DNA of 48,888 nucleotides from Deltaproteobacteria bacterium (GTDB lineage: Bacteria > Desulfobacterota > GWC2-55-46 > DRQE01): positions 1 through 48,888 of the forward strand of contig JAJRSM010000002.1 of NCBI GenBank assembly GCA_024278765.1. Reading direction: 5' to 3'. The position numbers and the translations under genes were made by a program. Of this stretch, positions 16,916 to 25,062 are shown piece by piece; the first letter of the stretch is position 1, and each line of letters opens with the position of its first letter. The notes under the pieces were generated by a model that saw only the letters and a list, made by a program, of their open reading frames with translations, did no database searches and had not been told where the DNA came from.

Positions 16916-18499
16916 TTAAAGCTCTACAACCTTCGCAGATATAATGTAGGCTAGATCTGTGAGCTTTGCAAGTACCTCTTTCTCTACAGGGGCATCGACG
17001 TTCCATACGCTCAGGGCCTCTGCGTTGTCTTCCTGGCGACCAAGGTGCAGCCTTGCGATATTCACTGAGTTCTCGCCAAGCAGCGTACCTATCTCACCGA
17101 TAACGCCGGGCTTATCTTCGTTGTGGATGACCAGGAGGTTGCCCTCCGGGACTGCATCGAGGAAGAATTTATTGACCTTTACTATGCGCGGCTCGGTCTT
17201 GCCGAAGAGTGCGCCTTCTATGATATTTTTGCGGTCTTTTGTCTTTATCTTAATCTTAATTGAACTTGCGAAGTCAGTGGACTTCGAGCTCTTTACCTCT
17301 TTAACCTTTATGCCGCGCGCCTCTGCAACACTCGGTGCGTTGACGTAGTTTACGACCTCGTCCAGTACAGGGGTCAGGATTCCTTTTATGCAGGCAATCG
17401 TGATCGGAGCGATATCAAAGTCAGTGACCTCGCCGGAGTACTCAATCTCGATCTCTTCTATTCCGCCTGTGAGGCACTGGCCCTGAAAGCTTCCAAGCTT
17501 CTCGCCAAGCGTAATGTAGGGGCCAAGGGCAGCCATCTGCTCAGCCGGTACGCAAGGTACGTTCAGGGCGTTTCTGACGGTGCCTGTGGTCAGAAGGTCT
17601 GCTATCTGCTCGGCAATCGCTATTGCTACGTTGTCCTGCGCCTCTTGGGTGGATGCACCGAGATGCGGAGTGACGATTACCTCGTCCATTGATAGGAGCG
17701 GATTGTCAGCCGGGGTGGGCTCTTCTTCAAATACATCGAGGGCCGCTCCTGCTACTATGCCGTCCTTTATTGCCTGCGCCAGATCGGTCTCGCTGACGAT
17801 TCCGCCTCTTGCGCAGTGGATAAGGCAGATGCCTTTCTTCATCTTTGCAAAGGCATCTTTATTGATGATGTTTTTTGTATCATTTGTAAGCGGCACATGA
17901 ATCGAGAGGAAGTCACTTTGACTGTAGAGCTCATCAATACTAACGAGCGTTATGCCAAGCTTCTCTGCTGCTTCTTCTGATATATACGGGTCATAAGAGA
18001 TGACGTTCATCTTTAGTCCTTGTGCGCGTGAGGCAACGACAGATCCTATATTGCCGACACCCAAGATGCCAAGGGTTTTACCCGTAAGCTCTGTACCCTG
18101 AAACTTCTTTTTGTCCCATTTGCCGGCCTTCATCGATGCTGTCGCCTGCGGGATATTTCTGGCAAGCGCGAACATCATTGCTATTGCGTGCTCGCCGGTG
18201 GTTACGGTGTTTCCGCCCGGGGTATTCATTACTATAACGCCGTTCTGGGTGGCTGCCGCGACGTCTATGTTATCTACGCCGGATCCGGCGCGTCCAATGA
18301 CCTTCAGGTTTGTGCCTGCTGCTATGACCTCGGCCGTGACCTTTGTACGACTGCGAAGTGCTATTCCGTGGTACTCGTTGATTGTAGCAAGAAGGTCTTC
18401 CGGGGTGATCTTTGGATCAAAGATACACTCAATGCCCTCTGTATTATTTAGTATTTCTACTGCTGCCTGCGAGAGGCCATCGCTAATAAGTACCTTCAT
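16916..18499 (-). CDS. serA: D-3-phosphoglycerate dehydrogenase, ACT-domain type
   Basis: This enzyme oxidises 3-phosphoglycerate to phosphohydroxypyruvate in serine synthesis. The 527 residues show the long (type 1) architecture. The catalytic and NAD domains come first (GRAGSGVDNIDVAAAT; GVGNIGSVVASRA near 146-158; HLGASTQEAQ near 277-286, with His as acid). An intervening allosteric-substrate-binding domain follows, then a C-terminal ACT domain (about 450-527, NLLVIHNEDKPGVIGEIGTL). ACT domains here normally sense serine. It follows a class V aminotransferase gene by about 117 bases, supplying the next step. Confidence 0.95.
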   Translation of the reverse strand: MKVLISDGLSQAAVEILNNTEGIECIFDPKITPEDLLATINEYHGIALRSRTKVTAEVIAAGTNLKVIGRAGSGVDNIDVAAATQNGVIVMNTPGGNTVTTGEHAIAMMFALARNIPQATASMKAGKWDKKKFQGTELTGKTLGILGVGNIGSVVASRAQGLKMNVISYDPYISEEAAEKLGITLVSIDELYSQSDFLSIHVPLTNDTKNIINKDAFAKMKKGICLIHCARGGIVSETDLAQAIKDGIVAGAALDVFEEEPTPADNPLLSMDEVIVTPHLGASTQEAQDNVAIAIAEQIADLLTTGTVRNALNVPCVPAEQMAALGPYITLGEKLGSFQGQCLTGGIEEIEIEYSGEVTDFDIAPITIACIKGILTPVLDEVVNYVNAPSVAEARGIKVKEVKSSKSTDFASSIKIKIKTKDRKNIIEGALFGKTEPRIVKVNKFFLDAVPEGNLLVIHNEDKPGVIGEIGTLLGENSVNIARLHLGRQEDNAEALSVWNVDAPVEKEVLAKLTDLAYIISAKVVEL

Positions 18500-18534
18500 T
18501 TGTTATTTTGTCCTTTTTTTATCTGTTTTTTTAG

Positions 18535-18557
18535 CAACTGCCTCTGGCAGTTGCAGT
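18535..18557. repeat. Perfect small hairpin between aminotransferase gene and serA
   Basis: GCAACTGCC-tct-GGCAGTTGC is a 9-bp palindrome in the 117-base spacer just before serA. No T run follows, so it looks like an RNA-processing or REP-like hairpin rather than a terminator. Confidence 0.55.
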
Positions 18558-18616
18558 CAACCTTTGCTAGTCTGGTCGGCCTGCGCCGAGTTAAACGCCT
18601 TTGGCGATCTGACTAA

Positions 18617-19777
18617 TCAAGCAGGTGTCGCGCTCTTGTAACCCTTTATCAGTACTGCCTGCGCCGCTGCTACGCCCTTACCGGCCTCTATGCTGTGGCC
18701 AAACTTCGTAAGAGCCATCTCAATTGCCGCTACTGCTGTGATCATATCAAAGGTATCGATGTATCCGAGATGTGCTATGCGGAAGATCTTACCCTTGAGG
18801 TGGTCCTGACCACCGGCCATTGTAACGCCGAGCTCGTCGCGCATATACTTTACGAATGCTCCGCCGTTTACGCCTTCCGGGACATATACGCCTGTTGTGG
18901 CAAAGCTCGGGTTCTCTGGTGCAAGAAGCGTCAGGCCAAGTGCCGTCATTGAGTTGCGTGCAGCCTCTGCAAGGCGAGCGTGCCTTGCGAATACATTGTC
19001 AAGGCCCTCTTCTTTGATCATAAGGAGCGATTCCCTAAGGCCGATTATAAGGGATACAGCCGGAGTGTAGGCCGTAGTCTGTTTTGCTATATTCTTCTTT
19101 TCTTTTTTGAGGTTGAAGTAATACTTAGGGCATTTGGAGGTCTCGGCAAAGGCCCATGCCTTATCACTCAGGGAGATAAATGCAAGCCCTGACGGGAGCA
19201 TGAATGCCTTCTGTGAACCTGATACCATAACGTCAACGCCCCATTTGTCCATTGGTACGTCGGCGACGCCAACGGCAGTGATGCCGTCTACTATAAGGAG
19301 GCAGTCGCGGTCTTTGGTAAGCTGTGCGAGCTCTTCGATTGGATGCTGAACCGTCGTTGAGGTCTCACTGGCTTGAGCAAGTACGGCCTTTATGTTCGGG
19401 TTGGCGTCGAGGGCTTCCTTTACGGCTGCCGGCTTGACTGCGTCTCCCCACTCTACCTTTACCCAGTGGACGGTAAGGCCGTAGGCCTCGCTGATCTGTC
19501 CCCAGCGCTCACCGAATTTACCACCGTTGATGGCTAGGACCTCGTCGCCCGGGCTAAAGAGGTTTGTTATGGATGCCTCCATCGCACCCGTGCCTGAGGC
19601 CGAGAGTATCATTACATCGTTCTTGGTCTGGAATACGTCTTTGAGTAGCTCGCAAGACTCTGCGAAGATCTCCGAGAACTGCGGAGTCCTGTGGTGAATC
19701 ATCGGGCCGGACATTGCTAGAAGTGTTCTCTCCGGTACCGGCGTTGGTCCCGGTGCTAATAGATATTTCTTCTTCAT
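18617..19777 (-). CDS. Class V aminotransferase, alanine/serine-glyoxylate type
   Basis: This PLP enzyme of 386 residues starts LLAPGPTPVPERTLLAM and has HHRTPQF, SASGTGAMEAS near 60-70, LLIVDGITAVGV, and the PLP lysine in MVSGSQKAFMLP near 195-206. By family it could be alanine-glyoxylate, serine-pyruvate or serine-glyoxylate aminotransferase. Because serA follows directly, I infer it serves as the amino donor step for phosphohydroxypyruvate in place of SerC, as proposed for some other anaerobes. AAAGGAGGC precedes the ATG, and a good promoter lies about 130 bases upstream. Confidence 0.85.
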   Translation of the reverse strand: MKKKYLLAPGPTPVPERTLLAMSGPMIHHRTPQFSEIFAESCELLKDVFQTKNDVMILSASGTGAMEASITNLFSPGDEVLAINGGKFGERWGQISEAYGLTVHWVKVEWGDAVKPAAVKEALDANPNIKAVLAQASETSTTVQHPIEELAQLTKDRDCLLIVDGITAVGVADVPMDKWGVDVMVSGSQKAFMLPSGLAFISLSDKAWAFAETSKCPKYYFNLKKEKKNIAKQTTAYTPAVSLIIGLRESLLMIKEEGLDNVFARHARLAEAARNSMTALGLTLLAPENPSFATTGVYVPEGVNGGAFVKYMRDELGVTMAGGQDHLKGKIFRIAHLGYIDTFDMITAVAAIEMALTKFGHSIEAGKGVAAAQAVLIKGYKSATPA

Positions 19778-19806
19778 GGCTAGTACTGTGCCTCCTTTAT
19801 GGGCTG

Positions 19807-19842
19807 CGGCAGTCTAAGCAAGTTTACTGCCGTATTTTTTTT
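19807..19842 (+). terminator. Hairpin with T run in the divergent spacer
   Basis: CGGCAGT (19807-19813) and ACTGCCG (19826-19832) form a stem followed by a plus-strand run of eight T after TA. No plus-strand gene ends here. On the minus strand the same stem sits in the leader of the aminotransferase gene, just before its ribosome site, so its working orientation is unclear. Confidence 0.5.
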
Positions 19843-19911
19843 ATTCGTTTAAAATCTTATCCGTCAAATACGCTCTCTTTCCAGTAGAACATTGCCTAAA
19901 TTGAATTAGTA

Positions 19912-19940
19912 AAATTACCAGAGAGGGGGTGTTATGTCAA
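19912..19940 (-). promoter_or_regulatory. Promoter for the aminotransferase-serA unit
   Basis: On the minus strand TTGACA (19935-19940) and TAATTT (19912-19917) are 17 bases apart. The predicted start leaves a leader of about 130 bases that contains the CGGCAGT hairpin. Confidence 0.7.
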
Positions 19941-20061
19941 GGTCTTTATACTTTTTGGCAAGTTTTTGCGCCTTTGTTGTGAGTTGCTTAAAACACAGTT
20001 TTTATGCGGTTTTACGGCGTTTTTGTCTTGTTTTTAACGAAAAAGCCCGTGGAAAATCTTC

Positions 20062-20090
20062 TTGACAGCACTGGTTTTAATGTATACAGT
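20062..20090 (+). promoter_or_regulatory. Promoter for mdh and the downstream cluster
   Basis: TTGACA (20062-20067) and TACAGT (20085-20090) have a 17-base spacer. The predicted transcript has a leader of about 180 bases before mdh, T-rich and without a riboswitch I recognise. The -10 box lies inside a palindrome. Confidence 0.65.
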
Positions 20091-20097
20091 ATACAAT
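20079..20097. promoter_or_regulatory. Palindromic operator over the mdh promoter
   Basis: AATGTATACAGTATACAAT is an inverted repeat (AATGTATAC / GTATACAAT, one mismatch) centred on the -10 box. TGTATACA-type palindromes are typical of GntR/FCD-family repressors. The regulator is not in the window, so the family link is inference. Confidence 0.55.
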
Positions 20098-20281
20098 CTT
20101 CTCGAGTCTCTTATTTTTTTATTGCGACTTGCGGTAGATGGTTTTTACCTAAGTAATGGGCACGGTGCAGTGCGACGTGTTCTACTGCTTTTAATTTTTG
20201 TTGTTTTATGTTAGCGTAATCTTCTGTTCCAGGTCGTGTTTTGCAGTTTGTTTTTTTACTATCTTTATGGGGAGGTTTGGT

Positions 20282-21211
20282 ATGGCTCGCAAAAAAGTAT
20301 CGGTAATTGGCGCAGGTAATGTCGGGGCGCATACCGCCCTCTGGGTAGCGCAGAAAGAGATAGCAGACGTCGTGTTGGTAGATATTATGGAAGGCATGCC
20401 GGCGGGTAAGGCCCTGGATATGATGGAGGCCGCCCCTGTAGAGGGTTTTGATGCTAATATTTCAGGCTCTAATGACTTTAAGGATATCGAAGGCAGTGAT
20501 ATCGTAGTTATAACGGCTGGGCTTGCGAGAAAGCCCGGTATGAGCAGGAGCGATCTTGTTGGCAAAAACACCGCAATCCTCAAAAGCGTAATAGACGAGG
20601 TCGTCAAATACGCACCCAACGCAATCCTGATAATCGTAACAAATCCACTTGATATAATGGTACATATCGCATGGAAGCTCTCGGGCTTTCCGGCTGAGCG
20701 AGTTATCGGCATGGCCGGCGCGCTGGACTCATCCCGCCTTAAGGCCTTTATGGGGATGGAACTTGGTGTATCAATAGAGAATATATCTGCGATGGTCATC
20801 GGCGGTCACGCCGACTCGATGGTTCCGCTTAAGCGTTACTCAACGGTCGGGGGTATTCCTCTTCCGCAACTCCTCCCAGACGATAAGATAGATGCCCTTA
20901 TGCAGCGCACCAAGACTGCGGGTGGTGAGATAGTAGCCCTTCTCAAGACAGGCAGCGCGTATTTTGCGCCGTCTGCCGCATCTGCCGAGATGGTAGAGGC
21001 GATCTTAAAAGATAAAAAGAAGGTAATGCCTTGCGCTGTCTACTGCGACGGTAAATACGGTCTGGACGGCGTTTACGTCGGGCTGCCGGTCATACTTGGT
21101 GCCGCAGGTGTAGAGAAGATCATTGAAATAGAACTTGACGAAGGCGAGCAGGCGGCCTTTGATAATTCCGTAGCTGCTATTCGCAAGCTTGTAGGGGAGT
21201 TAACGATTTGA
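20282..21211 (+). CDS. mdh: Malate dehydrogenase (LDH/MDH superfamily)
   Basis: This enzyme interconverts malate and oxaloacetate with NAD(H). I start it at the ATG at 20282, eight bases after GGGGAGG, giving 309 residues; a longer frame from 20198 has no ribosome site. Motifs are the NAD-binding GAGNVGAHTA, Asp at the end of the second strand (VDIMEG), the substrate loop ARKPGMSRSDL with both arginines, and the catalytic His in IGGHADSMVP. It heads the plus-strand cluster and overlaps the fumarase alpha start. Confidence 0.95.
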   Translation: MARKKVSVIGAGNVGAHTALWVAQKEIADVVLVDIMEGMPAGKALDMMEAAPVEGFDANISGSNDFKDIEGSDIVVITAGLARKPGMSRSDLVGKNTAILKSVIDEVVKYAPNAILIIVTNPLDIMVHIAWKLSGFPAERVIGMAGALDSSRLKAFMGMELGVSIENISAMVIGGHADSMVPLKRYSTVGGIPLPQLLPDDKIDALMQRTKTAGGEIVALLKTGSAYFAPSAASAEMVEAILKDKKKVMPCAVYCDGKYGLDGVYVGLPVILGAAGVEKIIEIELDEGEQAAFDNSVAAIRKLVGELTI

Positions 21212-22044
21212 GGCAGGTCTCTTCAAAATTAATATCGGCAAAGGTAAAGGATCTCTGCCTTAAGGCAGCGACCGATCTTGGCCCAGATATCCAGTATGCG
21301 CTTAAGGAGGCACTCAAAAAAGAAGAGTCTCCGCTTGGCAGGGATATCCTCACTCAGATTATTACCAACTTCGAGATAGCCGATAAAGAAAAGAAGCCCA
21401 TGTGTCAGGACACGGGGCTTGCGGTCTTCTTTGTAGAGCTTGGACGCGAGGTCGAACTAGATGGCCTCTTAGACGAGGCAATCGACGAAGGCGTCAGGCA
21501 GGGTTACGAAGAAGGCTTCCTTAGAAAATCGCTCTGCGATCCCTTCTCTAGAAAAAATACAGGTGATAATACCCCCTCTGTTATTCATACGACTATTGTC
21601 GAGGGTAAGTCTATAAAGATAAGTATGGCCCCCAAGGGCGGCGGCAGCGAGAATATGAGTGCCCTTAAAATGCTCAAGCCATCGGATGGTCTTGAGGGGA
21701 TAAAAAAATTCGTAATAGAAACCATAAAGACCGGCGGCGGTAATCCTTGTCCGCCTATTATCGTAGGCGTCGGTATCGGCGGTAACTTTGAAAAATCGGC
21801 GATACTTGCAAAAAAAGCCCTGATGAGAGAGCTTGGTCATAATAACCCAGACCCTGTATTAGCGGCCCTGGAAGGCGATCTGGCGATAAGCGTAAATAAC
21901 CTCGGCATCGGCCCGATGGGCTTTGGCGGAGTGACAACTGCACTTGGAGTGCACGTAGAGGCAGCACCTTGCCATATCGCAAGCCTTCCGGTCTCGGTCA
22001 ATATCCAGTGCCATGCGGCACGGCATAAAGAGATAACGATTTAA
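21208..22044 (+). CDS. fumA: Class I fumarate hydratase, alpha (N-terminal) subunit
   Basis: This is one half of a two-subunit, [4Fe-4S]-dependent fumarase that interconverts malate and fumarate. The 278 residues correspond to the N-terminal half of single-chain FumA. Cluster cysteines are likely those in KPMCQDTGLAVFF, SLCDPFSRKNTGDNTP and GGGNPCPPIIVGVGIGG. The start is a TTG that overlaps the mdh stop, with GGGGAG upstream, so translation is coupled to mdh. Its last 20 or so codons are echoed downstream at 22092-22190. The symbol is generic; the beta partner is separate. Confidence 0.93.
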   Translation: MRQVSSKLISAKVKDLCLKAATDLGPDIQYALKEALKKEESPLGRDILTQIITNFEIADKEKKPMCQDTGLAVFFVELGREVELDGLLDEAIDEGVRQGYEEGFLRKSLCDPFSRKNTGDNTPSVIHTTIVEGKSIKISMAPKGGGSENMSALKMLKPSDGLEGIKKFVIETIKTGGGNPCPPIIVGVGIGGNFEKSAILAKKALMRELGHNNPDPVLAALEGDLAISVNNLGIGPMGFGGVTTALGVHVEAAPCHIASLPVSVNIQCHAARHKEITI

Positions 22045-22091
22045 GTAGTCGATTTGAAGTTGGTAAGTTTTTAGAGAAATTTTCAATGTTT

Positions 22092-22190
22092 GGTCAATAT
22101 CCAGTGCCACGGGCACGGCACCCCCTTGCAGGGGAGGCAAACTCCCTGCGGGAGATAAAGAAATAACAAATTAAGTAGTTGTTCTGAAGT
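22092..22190 (+). repeat. Degenerate echo of the fumarase alpha 3' end
   Basis: GGTCAATATCCAGTGCCA and the following GGCACGGCA, then (G)ATAAAGAAATAACAAATTAAGTAG, repeat the end of the upstream gene (21996-22050). A 33-base G/C-rich hairpin insert (22121-22153) splits the copy. Confidence 0.75.
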
Positions 22191-22280
22191 TTATTTTGTT
22201 TTTTTGGTTGTTATGGTATCTCAGTAAGGTTTGAGTTTGCTTTTACCCCCCCTTTTGTAAAAGGGGGATACGGGATCTAT

Positions 22281-22324
22281 AAAAGCGAGATTGCTTCGTC
22301 GCTTTAAAAGCTCCTCGCAATGAC
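22281..22324 (+). repeat. TGTCATTGCGAG-family palindrome, right half
   Basis: It contains GCGAGATTGCTTCGTCG and ends CTCCTCGCAATGAC, as the right arm of the full copies at 24439, 25063 and 25531 does. Confidence 0.75.
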
Positions 22325-22389
22325 AATGAATTTTTACATAGTAGAAAACCAGCCGTCTAAGACGGGTTAAAGCTAAAGGTATCTATAAA

Positions 22390-22947
22390 ATGGCAGAACC
22401 GAAAAAATTAACTCCACCGTTTACTGATGCGGATATTGAGGGCCTTAAAGCCGGCGATCTCGTACTTATTACAGGCGTTCTCTATACGGCTCGTGATACC
22501 GCACATAAAAGGATGATGGCAACGCTCGCCGAGGGCGGAGAGCTGCCCTTTGATGTGGCAGGGCAGGCAATATACTATGTCGGTCCGACCCCTCCGATGC
22601 CAGGTGAGGTTATTGGTTCAGCCGGGCCTACGACCAGTAGCCGTATGGATGCCTTTACCCCGCAGTTGCTCGATCTTGGCCTTAAGGCGACTATTGGCAA
22701 GGGTTTGAGGTGCGAAGAGGTCCTGGAATCAATGCAGAAGAACAAGGCCGTATACCTGGCTGCCGTTGGCGGCGCAGCGGCCCTTATTAAGAAGACCATT
22801 AAAAAGGCCGAGGTCATTGCATACGAAGACCTGGGCCCTGAGGCTATACGCAGGCTTGAGGTAGAGGACTTCCCGGCAATCGTTGTAAACGACTGCATGG
22901 GCGGAGACCTCTTTAAGAGTGGAGTTGAGAAATACAGAAAAGATTAA
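22390..22947 (+). CDS. fumB: Class I fumarate hydratase, beta (C-terminal) subunit
   Basis: This is the second half of the two-subunit fumarase. The 185 residues include GDLVLITGVLYTARDTAHKR, the conserved YYVGPTPPMPGEVIGSAGPT block near 59-78, TSSRMDAF, GKGLR, and the C-terminal DFPAIVVNDCMGGDLF. This is the standard beta-subunit pattern. The spacer to the alpha gene is unusually long (345 bases, repeat-filled), where these genes usually abut. The last ten codons are echoed about 85 bases downstream. The symbol is generic. Confidence 0.93.
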   Translation: MAEPKKLTPPFTDADIEGLKAGDLVLITGVLYTARDTAHKRMMATLAEGGELPFDVAGQAIYYVGPTPPMPGEVIGSAGPTTSSRMDAFTPQLLDLGLKATIGKGLRCEEVLESMQKNKAVYLAAVGGAAALIKKTIKKAEVIAYEDLGPEAIRRLEVEDFPAIVVNDCMGGDLFKSGVEKYRKD

Positions 22948-22994
22948 GGGTAGTGTATTACCGTAGGTGAAGGTCGTTGGTGATGGTCTTTGGA

Positions 22995-23040
22995 CCGCCT
23001 CAGGCGGCGGGGTTGAGAAGTATAGAAAAGAAGACTAGCA
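22995..23040 (+). repeat. Palindrome plus echo of the fumarase beta 3' end
   Basis: CCGCCTCAGGCGG (22995-23007) is followed by GGGGTTGAGAAGTATAGAAA and a stop. This copies the GGVEKYRKD-stop end of the fumarase beta gene (22920-22947). Confidence 0.7.
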
Positions 23041-23100
23041 GTCTTCGATGGTTTGAAGTTGAATTTTATCTAAAATGTTAATCTGGAACAGGTGCTGACT

Positions 23101-23508
23101 ATGAAGATGAATATCAACAAAGACGAGATACAGAGTTACGCAATAGAGCAGCTTGAACGCATAAGCGGCGAGGCTACCAAGAATTGTTATCAGTGCGGTA
23201 ACTGCACCGGCGGTTGCCCTGTCTCTTACGAGATGGATATTGCTCCGAGTAAGATTATAAGGATGCTGCAGATAGGTAAGATCGAGGCGGTAAAGGCTGC
23301 CAATACGATGTGGCTCTGTGTTGGATGTTTGCAGTGTCATTCGCGTTGCCCGAAGTCAGTTAGTGTTGCCTCTGTGCTGGATGCGCTAAGGCAGGCGACT
23401 TTCAGAAGCGGCGCAGACCATATAGATGTAAAAGAAATCCCTGTTTCATTCTTGAAAAATACGCCACAGCAGGCGATAGTATGCGGATTTAGAAAATTTG
23501 TAAGTTAG
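23101..23508 (+). CDS. hdrC: Heterodisulfide reductase-like subunit C
   Basis: This is a soluble HdrC with two [4Fe-4S] motifs: CYQCGNCTGGCP (near 26-37) and CVGCLQCHSRCP (near 66-77). It relays electrons between HdrA and HdrB. I start at the ATG at 23101 (135 residues), because the longer frame from GTG at 23092 has no better ribosome site. It ends QQAIVCGFRKFVS at a TAG; many HdrC proteins run some 40 residues longer, so this is a short form. hdrB follows after 41 bases. Confidence 0.93.
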   Translation: MKMNINKDEIQSYAIEQLERISGEATKNCYQCGNCTGGCPVSYEMDIAPSKIIRMLQIGKIEAVKAANTMWLCVGCLQCHSRCPKSVSVASVLDALRQATFRSGADHIDVKEIPVSFLKNTPQQAIVCGFRKFVS

Positions 23509-23549
23509 CTTGTTTTTTTCTGGTTGGCTTTATTGGATAACTTTTCATT

Positions 23550-24416
23550 ATGAAGATACCTTATTACCCTGGATGTACCCTAAATACAACGGCAAAAGGC
23601 TTTGATCTCTCGGCAAGAGAGAGTGCGCAGACGCTGGGCTTTGAGATGGAGGAGCTAGAGCAGTGGAATTGCTGCGGTGCTTGTTTTCCTCTGTCGCCCG
23701 GTAATGTAATGGCTTTGGCCGCCCCTGCAAAGGTCCTGACCAACGCTCGGAAAGAGGGTGAAAGCGTAACGACCCTCTGTAGCGTCTGCTATAACGTCCT
23801 GAAGCGTACCAACGTAGCCCTTAACGAAGACAAGGCAAGGCTCGCCGCTGTAAATGACTTTATAGAAGAAGATTATGACGGCTCACTAAAGGTCGTTCAT
23901 ATGCTTGAGGTTCTGCGCGATACCATTGGCTTTGATAAGGTCAAGGAAGCGGTGATGAGGCCGCTTGGTAAGTTAAAGGTCGGTGCTTACTACGGCTGTA
24001 TGTTGCTGCGCCCTTTTAAGGATGTAGGAATCGACAGGCACGAAGGCCCGACGATTATCGAAGACCTCTTGACTGCGATGGGTTGTGAGGCAATTGATTT
24101 TCCAGATAAGATTGAATGCTGCGGAGCGCATCTGACGATGGGTCGTGAGGATGTCGTCGAGAAGTTATCGGGTAATGTCATCGCATCTGCTGTTAACAGG
24201 GGTGCCGAGGTTATAGTCACAAGCTGTCCGCTTTGCCAGTACAATCTGGAGAAGAGCCAAGAAAGCATTATGGAGACCAACGCCGGACATAAAGAAGTGC
24301 CGATTATTTACTTTACGCAGCTGCTGGGCTTATCTCTTGGTCAGACTGACGAGATGGCAGGTTTGGATGGCAATAAGTTTGATATAAGACCGCTTCTGAA
24401 AGAGAGGGGAGTTTAA
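23550..24416 (+). CDS. hdrB: Heterodisulfide reductase-like subunit B
   Basis: HdrB carries the non-cubane [4Fe-4S] clusters that reduce disulfides. The 288-residue chain has both CCG domains. The first reads YYPGCTLN, NCCGACFPL and CSVCYNV; the second YYGCMLLRP, ECCGAHLTM and CPLCQYNL. All the expected cysteines are present, so disulfide chemistry is plausible. The natural disulfide (DsrC, CoM-S-S-CoB-like or other) is not shown by the sequence. A repeat-flanked two-gene insert separates it from hdrA. Confidence 0.94.
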   Translation: MKIPYYPGCTLNTTAKGFDLSARESAQTLGFEMEELEQWNCCGACFPLSPGNVMALAAPAKVLTNARKEGESVTTLCSVCYNVLKRTNVALNEDKARLAAVNDFIEEDYDGSLKVVHMLEVLRDTIGFDKVKEAVMRPLGKLKVGAYYGCMLLRPFKDVGIDRHEGPTIIEDLLTAMGCEAIDFPDKIECCGAHLTMGREDVVEKLSGNVIASAVNRGAEVIVTSCPLCQYNLEKSQESIMETNAGHKEVPIIYFTQLLGLSLGQTDEMAGLDGNKFDIRPLLKERGV

Positions 24417-24438
24417 TAAGTTAGGCAGGCAGTTTTTC

Positions 24439-24540
24439 TGTCATTGCGAGCGAAGCGAAGCAATCTCATCTTTGAAGTAATAGATTGCTTCGTCGCCAGA
24501 CCCCTTCGCTATGCTCGGGGTTGCGGCTCCTCGCAATGAC
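24439..24540 (+). repeat. TGTCATTGCGAG-family palindromic repeat, full copy
   Basis: It starts TGTCATTGCGAGCGAAGCGA and ends GGCTCCTCGCAATGAC. The ends are inverted (GTCATTGCGAG / CTCGCAATGAC) and an inner pair GCAATCT / AGATTGC adds a second stem. It lies just after hdrB. Confidence 0.9.
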
Positions 24541-24574
24541 GGAAGTGCTGAGTGGGTCAAGGGGAGTTTAGTCA

Positions 24575-25027
24575 ATGTCAGAGAATGATAAGATAAGAGA
24601 ATTGTTTGCCAGTTTTGAACATACCGGAAGTCTGGAGAGCCTTGCCGAGGCTATAGAGATTGTAGAGGGTGTGTTGGAAAATGGGGATGCTGGGGATAAG
24701 GAGATAGCAAAAAATCACTTTAGAACGAACAAGAATAAGCAGCTAGAAGAAGCAAAGAGAATGTTAAAAGAGGAAGATGATTTTCGTAAGATGGAAAAAG
24801 GCTGGAAGATTTTGAATGAATTTTCTGAAGCAGAATTTGCGAATAGCCCTGAAGATATTGTTGAGTTGAATAAAGTTAAGGTTGAGATGTCGGCAATACA
24901 GATAAGACTTGCAATTGATAGGTTTTTTTACGGAAAAAAGGATAGCCCGTTTACTGATAAAAATAGTTTAGATTCTTATTTGGATGATTTAATAAAGAAA
25001 ATCAAAAATGACGTACCTGATTCATAA
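24575..25027 (+). CDS. Hypothetical helical protein inside the hdr cluster
   Basis: I do not recognise this 150-residue protein. It is acidic/basic, predicted mostly helical (for example KQLEEAKRMLKEEDDFRKM), without cysteines, signal peptide or membrane helix. Codon use is more A/T-rich than the flanking hdr genes. It is preceded by TCAAGGGGAGTTTAGTCA, a near copy of the hdrA leader, and flanked by palindromic repeats on both sides. It looks like accessory DNA inserted between hdrB and hdrA. Confidence 0.7.
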   Translation: MSENDKIRELFASFEHTGSLESLAEAIEIVEGVLENGDAGDKEIAKNHFRTNKNKQLEEAKRMLKEEDDFRKMEKGWKILNEFSEAEFANSPEDIVELNKVKVEMSAIQIRLAIDRFFYGKKDSPFTDKNSLDSYLDDLIKKIKNDVPDS

Positions 25028-25062
25028 GTAAGTTTTTGCAGGATAGTTAGAATTTATTTTTT

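Larger units (their letters stand above)
22045..22389. other. Spacer between the two fumarase genes, filled with repeats
   Basis: These 345 bases hold a degraded copy of the fumarase alpha 3' end (22092-22190), a CCCCCTTTT-gt-AAAAGGGGG hairpin near 22245-22268, half of a TGTCATTGCGAG-family palindrome (22281-22324) and a CCGTCTAAGACGG palindrome (22353-22365). No gene was seen. Confidence 0.6.

Noticed and set aside
20098-20281. Riboswitch in the mdh leader
   Set aside because: The leader is T-rich with no recognisable conserved core or terminator arrangement.
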